Source of the DNA: CBDULX01 sp965368175
GTDB taxonomy: Bacteria; Pseudomonadota; Gammaproteobacteria; SZUA-229
Direction: 5' to 3'
NCBI GenBank assembly: GCA_965368175.1
Contig: CBDULX010000075.1
Span: 1 to 13,924 of the forward strand
Length of the DNA: 13,924 nt
A model generated the notes under the pieces. The model did not search any database, was not told the DNA's origin, and worked only from the letters and a program-made list of their open reading frames with translations. Numbering within the stretch: position 1 is the stretch's first letter; every line of letters begins with the position of its first letter. Positions 7,229 through 13,924 of this stretch are shown here, piece after piece. The position numbers were made by a program, and so were the translations under genes.

Positions 7229-7473
7229 TGTACGCCATTAGCCATAAGCAGACTGATCAAAAAATTTAAAACTTTGCCACAAAGGCACAGAGAACACAGA
7301 GTGCTTTATAAGTAGGCCCTAATACAACAACGATTGTTTTCTCTGTGCGCTCTGTGCCTCAGTGGCAAACATTTTGATTTCAAGTTAGCGAACGGCCGGA
7401 TTAGGGTCCCTGGAGTCATTCAGTCCAGCTCTAAATTGTCAGATCAGATTTAAACAACTAAAATTAACTGGCT
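7229..7473. repeat. Right long inverted repeat with hairpin core
   Basis: This is the inverted partner of the repeat at 5697-5934. The flanks are inverted: GCAGACTGATCAAAAAATTT lies left of the hairpin here, GATTTCAAGTTAGCGAACG to its right and ATTGTCAGATC at 7435-7445. The hairpin core (arms 7273-7301 and 7341-7369, loop TGCTTTATAAGTAGGCCCTA and on) reads in the same orientation as the left copy. It fills most of the 406-base gap between the TRAP gene and the triple-PAS gene. The remainder (7101-7228) is AT-rich and holds the upstream region of the TRAP gene, in which I find no clear promoter. Boundaries are approximate. Confidence 0.8.
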
Positions 7474-7506
7474 AAATTCACGTTTCTTCAGTATTGAAAA
7501 TATTAT

Positions 7507-8850
7507 TTATGCAATGTTTTCCAGTTCTGGCTTGCTAATTTCACGTATGAAATATTGATAAACAATTTTCTTTCCGTAGTTAACTTTATGGGCATTAATT
7601 TCTACGTTACTTTTCATACCTTTTCTATTAACTATTTTATTTAAATACGATACATGATTATATATTTCCAGATCATTAATCTGATCTCGAGTTTTATTCT
7701 GCATTTCAATATCATATAAATCATAAATAGTCATCGACATTAACTCTTCCAGGCTGTAATCAAATAATTTTACTGCCTGCTCATTGGCATCTGTAATTTG
7801 TAAGGTATTTATATCAACAACTAAAATTGCATCATTTGCCAGCTCGAACAATGAACGATATTTGAGTTCGGCATTGATTAACTGGTCGTTTGCTTTATTA
7901 ATTTCAGTAACATCATGCATTACAACGTGAATGTATTTCTTCCCGGTTATAATAACTTTTTGTGCAAAACCAGTAATGTCAATTATGTCTCTGTTTTTAG
8001 TTTTTAATTCAATTTCAAAACCACAACTTCCTTTTCTTAAAATTTCTGGTATTAGAATTTTAAAAAACTCGGCATTTTTTTCGATTACATGGTAATTAAC
8101 TCTTAATTTCCCGAATTCATCGTTTGAATAGCCCAGCATCTCACACATCGCCCTGTTATATCTGAGTGGCAACAGGGTTGCGGCATCGAAAAACATTACC
8201 GGGTCGGGCAGATTATTAAATAACTGATTGTAATTTTCATCCACCTCATACAGACGACTCTCCATTATCTTCTGTTTGCTTATATCTTTACATATTCCGA
8301 TTATGCCTATTACACGTCCTTTACCATCCCTGCATTGCATTTTCTTACAGCGGTAATTAACTTTATTGATACCGGCACCAAGCTCAACTTCCCAAACCGG
8401 TTTTTCACCACTGTGCAATACCCTTTCATCTTCAAGCTTTATCCGGTTTGCGATTACTGGACTGAATAACTGGCCATCCTTCTGGCCAGTCACTATCTGA
8501 GACTCCAGGCCCAGTACTCTTTTAGCAATTGGGTTTATAAATCGATATGTGCCTTTTTCATCCTTGAAAAAAATACCATTAAGGTTATTTTCTGCTGCAA
8601 TTCTATACAGCAATAATGGAAGATTTTCACCTTGTACAAAAAATTCAGTGTAATACAGAATTGATCGTATAAAAAAAACCACCCCAAAAATACCCAGGCT
8701 AAGTATGGCTCCGCTTATAAACAGATAACTGTTATCGGCCAGGCCCAGTAGTTCAAAAAGCGCATCTCCAAAAAAAAGCCACAGCAGTGATACAGACACT
8801 GCGGCTGTCGCCATTGATAAATCATTTAAATTTTTGTTTTTATGAAACAT
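7507..8850 (-). CDS. Membrane protein with three PAS domains and no output domain
   Basis: This 447-residue sensory protein has two N-terminal transmembrane helices (about 14-36 and 43-65) followed by three PAS domains. PAS1 is about 84-194 (GIFFKDEKGTYRFINPIAKR, then GICKDISKQ). PAS2 is about 205-318 (LPDPVMFFD, then VMHDVTEINKA). PAS3 is about 329-440 (ELKYRSLFELANDAILVVD, then YFIREIS). It stops after the third PAS, with no kinase, GGDEF, EAL, HTH or methyl-accepting region. It could be a naturally truncated or specialised sensor that acts by protein contact, or one that lost its output domain. The start codon lies 3 bases after the uvrD stop on the same strand, so the two genes are probably co-transcribed and translationally coupled. 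The gene is AT-rich compared with uvrD. Ligands or cofactors cannot be judged from sequence. Confidence 0.85.
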   Translation of the reverse strand: MFHKNKNLNDLSMATAAVSVSLLWLFFGDALFELLGLADNSYLFISGAILSLGIFGVVFFIRSILYYTEFFVQGENLPLLLYRIAAENNLNGIFFKDEKGTYRFINPIAKRVLGLESQIVTGQKDGQLFSPVIANRIKLEDERVLHSGEKPVWEVELGAGINKVNYRCKKMQCRDGKGRVIGIIGICKDISKQKIMESRLYEVDENYNQLFNNLPDPVMFFDAATLLPLRYNRAMCEMLGYSNDEFGKLRVNYHVIEKNAEFFKILIPEILRKGSCGFEIELKTKNRDIIDITGFAQKVIITGKKYIHVVMHDVTEINKANDQLINAELKYRSLFELANDAILVVDINTLQITDANEQAVKLFDYSLEELMSMTIYDLYDIEMQNKTRDQINDLEIYNHVSYLNKIVNRKGMKSNVEINAHKVNYGKKIVYQYFIREISKPELENIA

Positions 8851-8853
8851 CAG

Positions 8854-11031
8854 CTACATTACTTGCAAATTAGCATATGACAACACAAGCCATTTACTGC
8901 CGGCATAATCAAAGTTGACTTCTACACGAGTGTGACTGCCCTGTCCTTCACAGTTAAGCACTATACCTTCTCCAAATTTCTGGTGCATTACTCGCTGCCC
9001 TACGCTCATACCTGTGTCTATATGACTCCCTTCAACAAAACTGGATTGACTGTAATTTTCAGTATTTACACTGCCACTCTGCCTTACCGCCTGTATATAT
9101 TCACTGGGAATTTCTCCAAGAAACTGTGACGGCAGTGGATATTGATCTTTTCCATAGAGTCTTCGCTTTTCGGCATAACAGAGAACCAGTTTTTCCCTGG
9201 CGCGTGTGATGCCGACATAACACAAACGTCGCTCTTCCTCTAATCGTCCTTCCTGTTCCGACGAGCGTTGATGTGGGAACAGGCCTTCTTCCATGCCACA
9301 GATGAATACCAGTGGGAATTCCAGTCCCTTGGCAGAATGCAGGGTCATTAACTGAACGCAGTCTTCCCAGGCTTCAGCCTGGCCTTCGCCGGCTTCCAGT
9401 GCTGCATGGGTGAGAAATGCTGTGAGCATATCCATTTCTATGTCGTCTTCATTGCTGAACACAAAGCCTTTTGCGGCACTGACCAGTTCCTCAAGGTTTT
9501 CCACCCTGGCTTCTGCTTTTTCACTCTTTTCTTTACCGTAGTGCTCCATCAGGCCCGACTGGTGGATGACATGCTCTACCTGTTCGTGCATGGGCAAGCC
9601 ATCGCTATCATCCGCCAAGCTGTTTATTAACTGTATGAATCCAGCCAGGGCATTTTTTGCCCGCGCGGTCATTTCACTGGATGCGATCATGGCATTGGCC
9701 GCCAGCCACATTGAGCTGTCCATCTCCCTAGCCCTGATGCGTAACTGGTCGATAGTTTTATTGCCTACTCCACGGGTAGGCTGGTTCACCACTCGCTCAA
9801 ATGACGGATCGTCATGTCGGTTATTGCACAGGCGCAAATAGGCCAGTGCATCCCTGATTTCAGCCCGTTCAAAGAACCTCAGTCCGCCATATACTCTATA
9901 GGGAATACCTTCGGCCACCAGTTGTTCTTCAAATACCCGCGACTGTGAATTTGAACGATACAAAATAGCCGCTTCTGAACGGCTATGCCCGTCATTTACC
10001 CAGTCCTGGATCAGGTCGATAACGTATCGGGCTTCGTCCTGTTCATTAAACGCGTTATATAGCAGTATGGGTTCGCCATCATCACCACTGGTCCATAAAT
10101 TTTTACCCATACGGCTACCATTATTGGCGATAAGCGCGTTGGCAGCAGCCAGTATGGTTCCGGTTGAGCGATAGTTCTGCTCCAGTCGAATAACCTGGGT
10201 CTCGGGGTAATCATCACGGAAAGACTGGATGTTTTCCACCCTGGCACCACGCCAGCCATAGATGGCCTGATCATCATCCCCCACGATGAAGAGTTTCGCA
10301 CCTGAGGTTTTGGCTGCAGTGGTGAACAATTTCACCCAGGCATATTGAATGGTGTTGGTATCCTGAAACTCGTCTACCAGCACATGGCGAAAACGCTGAT
10401 GATAATGATTGAGCAGGCTGTCATTATCCCGTAGCAATTCCAGTGATTTCAGTAACAACTCGGCAAAATCCACCACACCGGCGCGTTTACAGGCCGACTC
10501 ATAGGCACTGTAAATTCGAATAAGCTGGGTTTTGATGGGATCGCCACCGGCATCAATATGCTGGGGTCTAAGACCCTCATCTTTTCGACCATTGATAAAA
10601 CTCTGCACCATCCGTGGTGGCCAGCGGGCCTCGTCCAGCTCCAGCGAACGTAATACACGGCGAATCGTCCGATATTGATCATCGGAATCCAGAATTTGAA
10701 AGGCCTGGGGCAGCTCCGCTTCTTTCCAGTGGCTACGCAGCAGGCGATGGGCCAGTCCATGGAAGGTGCCCACCCACATGCCGTTAACCGACATGCCCTG
10801 CAACTGTTCAACACGGGCCCGCATTTCACTGGCCGCCTTATTGGTGAAGGTTACTGCCATCAGGCCGAAGGGCGAAACCCCTTCAACCTGGATTAACCAG
10901 GCCATGCGATGCACCAGCACACGGGTTTTACCACTGCCGGCACCGGCCAGCACCAGCATGGAGCCGGGAGGTGCCGTTACGGCTTCGCGTTGTGCATCGT
11001 TAAGATTTTCAAGAATATGAGATACGTCCAT
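8854..11031 (-). CDS. uvrD: DNA helicase II UvrD
   Basis: UvrD is an ATP-driven 3'-5' superfamily 1A helicase that removes the incised strand in nucleotide-excision repair and unwinds DNA in mismatch repair. I start at ATG 11031 (MDVSHILENLNDAQREAV), which matches the E. coli UvrD N-terminus. An in-frame ATG six codons upstream gives a non-homologous extension. The 725-residue product has the Q motif (Gln14), Walker A AGAGSGKT (29-36), VTFTNKAA, WVGTFHG, Walker B VDEFQDTN (219-226), VGDDDQAIYGWRGA (250-263), LEQNYRST (283-290), LMTLHSAKGLEFP and YVGITRAREKL. The last 50 residues (VGQRVMHQKFGEG to the end) form the Tudor-like domain of UvrD/PcrA that contacts RNA polymerase. The length is normal and no key residue is lost. 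It heads a two-gene unit with the triple-PAS protein. Confidence 0.97.
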   Translation of the reverse strand: MDVSHILENLNDAQREAVTAPPGSMLVLAGAGSGKTRVLVHRMAWLIQVEGVSPFGLMAVTFTNKAASEMRARVEQLQGMSVNGMWVGTFHGLAHRLLRSHWKEAELPQAFQILDSDDQYRTIRRVLRSLELDEARWPPRMVQSFINGRKDEGLRPQHIDAGGDPIKTQLIRIYSAYESACKRAGVVDFAELLLKSLELLRDNDSLLNHYHQRFRHVLVDEFQDTNTIQYAWVKLFTTAAKTSGAKLFIVGDDDQAIYGWRGARVENIQSFRDDYPETQVIRLEQNYRSTGTILAAANALIANNGSRMGKNLWTSGDDGEPILLYNAFNEQDEARYVIDLIQDWVNDGHSRSEAAILYRSNSQSRVFEEQLVAEGIPYRVYGGLRFFERAEIRDALAYLRLCNNRHDDPSFERVVNQPTRGVGNKTIDQLRIRAREMDSSMWLAANAMIASSEMTARAKNALAGFIQLINSLADDSDGLPMHEQVEHVIHQSGLMEHYGKEKSEKAEARVENLEELVSAAKGFVFSNEDDIEMDMLTAFLTHAALEAGEGQAEAWEDCVQLMTLHSAKGLEFPLVFICGMEEGLFPHQRSSEQEGRLEEERRLCYVGITRAREKLVLCYAEKRRLYGKDQYPLPSQFLGEIPSEYIQAVRQSGSVNTENYSQSSFVEGSHIDTGMSVGQRVMHQKFGEGIVLNCEGQGSHTRVEVNFDYAGSKWLVLSYANLQVM

Positions 11032-11085
11032 GGGGCATAATTCTACCAAATCGGCCAGCTTTAGCGACCGCGAGAGCGCTTATTA

Positions 11086-11115
11086 CTGACTTTTAAACCA
11101 CTAATTACCTATAAT
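11086..11115 (+). promoter_or_regulatory. Sigma70-type promoter for the lipoprotein and mod genes
   Basis: CTGACT (11086-11091, TGAC core of the -35 box) and a perfect TATAAT (11110-11115) are separated by 18 bases. The gene start at 11146 follows with a good ribosome-binding site, AAGGA (11135-11139), 6 bases before ATG. This is the best promoter in the window and may drive the lipoprotein gene and, by read-through, modABC. I see no obvious palindromic ModE-type operator over it. Confidence 0.6.
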
Positions 11116-11145
11116 GGCGGCCTATACTCGCTCAAAGGATTCGCT

Positions 11146-11421
11146 ATGAGACTTATTCTGCCACTATTAGCCTTAATATCCCTCGTGGGTTGCAGTGAAG
11201 AACAACAGAATCGATTGTCTCGCGTAGGTGTCAGCTGGCTCGAAGGTAATTACAGGGTCACGTTTGCCGAGGGTAACCATCTCAAAAGCTGGACCGTGAT
11301 GGATGGCAAGGTCACCTCGGAACCGGCCAAGGGTTATTATTATTTCTGGGCCACGGAAAACGGTAAAAAACTGTACGTCCAGTCACCCATCGAGCGCAGC
11401 TATATTGAAGAATTGCCTTAA
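11146..11421 (+). CDS. Small predicted lipoprotein upstream of modABC
   Basis: This encodes 91 residues. MRLILPLLALISLVGC is a lipoprotein signal with lipobox LVGC, so Cys16 should be the lipidated first residue of the mature protein. The mature part (about 76 residues) is aromatic-rich (WLEGNYRVTFAEG, then GYYYFWATENGKKLYVQSP) and looks like a small beta-sheet domain. I do not recognise a named family and see no catalytic motif. Start, ribosome-binding site and promoter are all clear. Its stop is 21 bases before modA on the same strand, so it is probably the first gene of the mod transcript. A role in molybdate uptake would be inference from position only. Confidence 0.75.
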   Translation: MRLILPLLALISLVGCSEEQQNRLSRVGVSWLEGNYRVTFAEGNHLKSWTVMDGKVTSEPAKGYYYFWATENGKKLYVQSPIERSYIEELP

Positions 11422-11442
11422 TATTATTCATCAGCCACTAAT

Positions 11443-12186
11443 ATGTTTAATTTCTATCGATTATTAACCAGGTCGCTGTGCTTACTGCTTGTGCCATTCG
11501 GCCTGTTGCAGGCTGATAAGCTGACGGTGGCTGTAGCTTCCAATTTTTACCCCACTCTGGCTCTAATCACATCCCGTTTTGAACTGGCCTACCCTCACAC
11601 GCTCACAACGATTCGTGGCTCCACTGGCAAACTCTATGCCCAGATCATTCATGGCGCCCCTTATGATGTATTTCTGGCCGCCGATGTTGAGCGCCCTCTC
11701 ATTCTTGAGCAGGCTGGAAAGACGGTGACAAACTCTCGTATCACCTATGCCATAGGTGCACTGGCCATGTGGCGCCCCCATTCTACAGCCCGGCAGATTG
11801 AAGATCTGTTTAACCGGGGTGACTTCAGGCACCTGGCTATCGCAAACCCAAAAACCGCACCCTACGGTGCAGCAGCCATACAATGGCTGAAACGAACCGG
11901 GCACCTTAACAGCCTGCGACCCAGGCTGGTTTTTGGTGAAAACATTGCACAAACCTTCCAGTTCGTTGACTCGGGCAGTGCAGACCTTGGCCTGGTCGCC
12001 TTGTCGCAGATTATCCAGCAACCTGGATATTGGGCGATAGATAGCAATACGCACCAGCCACTGGAGCAACAAATGGTGATACTCAAATCAGCACGTAATC
12101 TACCACTGGCCCATCAATTCGTGGAGTTCGTACAATCTGAGCCCATACGTCAGCTCATTCAGCAACAGGGTTACACCACGCCATGA
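11443..12186 (+). CDS. modA: Molybdate ABC transporter, periplasmic binding protein ModA
   Basis: ModA captures molybdate (or tungstate) in the periplasm and delivers it to ModB. The 247-residue precursor has a Sec signal peptide (about 1-24, cleavage after LLQA). The mature protein begins DKLTVAVASNFYPTL, with the first oxyanion-binding Ser33, followed by TIRGSTGKLYAQI (56-68, second binding serine Ser60) and GAPYDVFLAADVERP (71-85), all standard for the ModA family. Further family marks are ANPKTAPYGAAA (134-145) and SADLGLVALSQI (179-190). Length is normal. No strong ribosome-binding site precedes the start, which fits coupling to the lipoprotein gene upstream. It overlaps modB by ATGA. 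Confidence 0.92.
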   Translation: MFNFYRLLTRSLCLLLVPFGLLQADKLTVAVASNFYPTLALITSRFELAYPHTLTTIRGSTGKLYAQIIHGAPYDVFLAADVERPLILEQAGKTVTNSRITYAIGALAMWRPHSTARQIEDLFNRGDFRHLAIANPKTAPYGAAAIQWLKRTGHLNSLRPRLVFGENIAQTFQFVDSGSADLGLVALSQIIQQPGYWAIDSNTHQPLEQQMVILKSARNLPLAHQFVEFVQSEPIRQLIQQQGYTTP

Positions 12187-12863
12187 ATGAATCGCTGATA
12201 CAGCTTTCGCCCATTTTCATTACCCTTAAACTGGCCACTGTCACTACCCTGTTATTATTAATTATTGGCACACCCATCGCCTGGTGGCTGGCCAATACTT
12301 CCACCCGTTATAAAACACCCATCGAAGCCATAGTTGCATTACCACTGGTACTGCCACCAACAGTACTGGGGTTTTATTTACTGGTGGCTTTCAGCCCCGA
12401 GGGATTTATCGGCCAGCTATGGTCCCATCTTAGTGACAGCCCATTAACGTTCAGCTTCAGCGGTCTGGTTATCGGCTCGGTGATTTATTCACTGCCTTTT
12501 GTGGTACAGCCTTTACAGGCCAGTTTTGAAAGCATAGGTAAGCCCTTGCAACAGGCTGCAGCCACACTTGGCGCCAAACCGCTGGATATCTTTTTCAGCG
12601 TGATTTTACCCTTGTCTTATCGTGGATTTTTTGTCGCCATCACTCTAGGCTTTGCCCACACCGTGGGTGAGTTTGGTGTGGTGCTAATGATTGGTGGCAA
12701 TATTCCCGGCATTACGCAAGTTATGTCGATTACCATTTACGATCATGTAGAAGCCCTGGAATATGCCCCGGCCCATATTTACTCGGCCGGTTTGTTGCTG
12801 TTCTCTTTCCTGGTGCTGGTCATTGCCTACACGGCAAACCGTAAACTGAATATTCGACTGTGA
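12183..12863 (+). CDS. modB: Molybdate ABC transporter, permease ModB
   Basis: ModB forms the membrane channel of the ModABC importer, normally as a homodimer in the inner membrane. The 226-residue protein has about five or six hydrophobic helices: roughly 12-35, 46-69, 88-110, 135-160 and 195-218. Family marks include TLKLATVTTLLLLIIGTPIA near the N-terminus, ALPLVLPPTVLGFYLL (51-66) and the coupling-helix EAA-type motif AAATLGAKPLDIFFSVILPL (125-144), followed by FAHTVGEFGVVLMIGGNIPG. Its start ATG overlaps the modA stop in ATGA, so translation is probably coupled. Its stop overlaps the GTG start of modC. Confidence 0.94.
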   Translation: MNESLIQLSPIFITLKLATVTTLLLLIIGTPIAWWLANTSTRYKTPIEAIVALPLVLPPTVLGFYLLVAFSPEGFIGQLWSHLSDSPLTFSFSGLVIGSVIYSLPFVVQPLQASFESIGKPLQQAAATLGAKPLDIFFSVILPLSYRGFFVAITLGFAHTVGEFGVVLMIGGNIPGITQVMSITIYDHVEALEYAPAHIYSAGLLLFSFLVLVIAYTANRKLNIRL

Positions 12864-13924
12864 GTATCAAACTCCATTATAAAAAATCCATCGGCCAGTT
12901 TAATTTTGATGCCGAGTGTTCCATACCGGAGCACGGCATCACCATTCTATTCGGCCCATCTGGTTCTGGAAAAACCACCCTGCTAAACTGCATTGCCGGT
13001 TTTCAGCAGGCAGATATTGCTTACTTTTCACTCAATAACAGGGTGTTTGATAACAGCCAACAAAATATTCGGCTGAGTACCCAGCAACGACGTGTCGGTT
13101 ATGTGTTTCAGGATAACCGGTTGTTTCCCCACCTTACGGTACAACAAAATCTGGATTATGGTTATAAACGCAATGACCAGCATGCTGCCATTACAAACCA
13201 TGATGAACTGAATACTATTTTTTCATTACAGCCCTTATTACAGCATTACCCCCACCAGTTATCAGGCGGACAAAAGCAGCGAGTCGCCCTGGCCCGAGCC
13301 CTGTTGGCCAATCCACAAATACTGATCCTCGATGAACCTATGTCGGCGCTGGATCGATCCGCCAAACAGGAATTAATGCCCTATCTGGAGTCCATTCATA
13401 ACCGGTTCAGCATACCGGTTATTTATGTTAGCCATGATTTACGTGAAGTGTTACGACTGGGTGATTATATTTTACTGATGGAGAATGGAAGCATCATCGA
13501 TCACGGAAATTTGATGGATTTATGCGTCAAACAACCCATGCTGACCCAGGATGAAGGCGCGAGTTTCATCCTCGCCGGCCTGGTAGACCAGGTTGATGAA
13601 AAACAGAGCATTAGTACCGTGCTGTGCCATGGCTACCCGGTGTATATTTCCGGCCGACTGTTGAAACCTCAGCAGGAAGTTCGAATCCTGGTTCATGCTC
13701 AGGACGTTAGTTTGACCCTCAGTCAGGCAGGTGACAGCAGTATATTGAATATATTACCAGCCACAGTTAGCCGTATTCATCCTGCTGTAAATGGAAAACA
13801 CCTGATTGAGTGTGATGTTAATGGTGCTTATATTTTGGCGATGATTAGCATTCGATCGGTATCTAATCTTGGGCTTATTGAGGGGAAGGCAGTGTTTGCT
13901 CAGTTTAAAGCTACTGCAATGGTA
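12860..13924 (+). CDS. modC: Molybdate ABC transporter, ATP-binding protein ModC (3' end outside window)
   Basis: ModC is the cytoplasmic ATPase that powers ModB. It starts at GTG 12860, overlapping the modB stop by four bases (GTGA), and stays open for 355 codons to the window edge. Motifs present: Walker A GPSGSGKT (32-39), Q-loop Gln84 (YVFQDNRLFPHLTV), signature LSGGQKQR (134-141), Walker B ILILDEP (154-160), D-loop SALD (162-165) and H-loop His192 (VSHD). Residues from about 285 form the C-terminal Mop/TOBE region, which binds oxyanions and can trans-inhibit the transporter. ModC proteins are usually about 350-360 residues and the last visible text (VFAQFKATAMV) is typical of the end, so only a few codons should be missing. 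Confidence 0.95.
   Translation, partial: MSIKLHYKKSIGQFNFDAECSIPEHGITILFGPSGSGKTTLLNCIAGFQQADIAYFSLNNRVFDNSQQNIRLSTQQRRVGYVFQDNRLFPHLTVQQNLDYGYKRNDQHAAITNHDELNTIFSLQPLLQHYPHQLSGGQKQRVALARALLANPQILILDEPMSALDRSAKQELMPYLESIHNRFSIPVIYVSHDLREVLRLGDYILLMENGSIIDHGNLMDLCVKQPMLTQDEGASFILAGLVDQVDEKQSISTVLCHGYPVYISGRLLKPQQEVRILVHAQDVSLTLSQAGDSSILNILPATVSRIHPAVNGKHLIECDVNGAYILAMISIRSVSNLGLIEGKAVFAQFKATAMV

Noticed and set aside
5796..7369. CRISPR-like reading of the CACAGAG repeats
   Set aside because: There are only two copies 1.4 kb apart, each an inverted-arm hairpin. No regular spacers and no cas genes.
9406..10896. Plus-strand and alternate-frame ORFs inside uvrD
   Set aside because: They lie antisense or out of frame to a complete, motif-rich helicase and show no protein-like motifs of their own.
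11032..11049. Earlier in-frame ATG for uvrD
   Set aside because: The six extra residues (MVELCP) have no counterpart in UvrD, whereas MDVSHIL at 11031 matches the family start.
11563..12086. Minus-strand ORFs of 169 and 74 residues over modA
   Set aside because: They are antisense to an intact modA and the translations are low-complexity shadows with no domain signal.

Overview
The window looks like a chromosomal segment of a gammaproteobacterium. The UvrD protein follows the enterobacterial UvrD closely from its first residues (MDVSHILENLNDAQREAV) to the C-terminal Tudor-like domain. The modABC order, the Tat-exported TRAP binding protein and the PAS/histidine-kinase signalling genes also fit. 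I cannot name the genus. The left 7 kb is AT-rich and gene-poor, with small hypothetical genes and several decayed genes. The right 5 kb (uvrD and mod) is compact, ordinary core genome.

Layout, left to right. (1) 1-370: a badly broken hypothetical gene cut by the window edge. (2) 500-1375 (+): a small lipoprotein and a four-helix membrane protein. (3) 1477-3276 (-): a membrane hybrid histidine kinase (two TM segments, PAS, HisKA, HATPase, receiver). (4) 3527-5672 (+): an accessory stretch with a probable pseudogene, a DUF1272 zinc-ribbon-like protein, the wreck of an MFS transporter, a histidine-phosphatase-superfamily protein and a small GCSC-motif protein. (5) 5697-7473: a pair of long imperfect inverted repeats, each with a ~97-bp hairpin core, bracketing a lone TakP/DctP-type TRAP substrate-binding protein on the minus strand. 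(6) 7507-11031 (-): uvrD followed three bases later by a membrane protein with three PAS domains and no output domain. (7) 11086-13924 (+): a promoter, a small lipoprotein and the molybdate ABC transporter genes modA, modB and modC. The mod genes overlap by four bases at each junction, and modC runs off the right edge within a few codons of its expected end.

How the genes work together. ModA (periplasmic binding), ModB (membrane channel) and ModC (ATPase with a C-terminal Mop/TOBE region) make one molybdate importer. UvrD is the helicase of nucleotide-excision and mismatch repair. The kinase and the triple-PAS protein are sensory, but their partners are not in the window. The TRAP binding protein lacks its DctQ/DctM membrane subunits here.

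I do not see a convincing new defence system, CRISPR array, prophage or tRNA/rRNA gene. The most unusual structure is the inverted-repeat bracket around the TRAP gene: the repeat flanks are inverted relative to each other while their hairpin cores are in direct orientation. Two short sequences that resemble each other downstream of small genes (about 872-925 and 4065-4120) might be remnants of integron-type attC sites, but this is weak.
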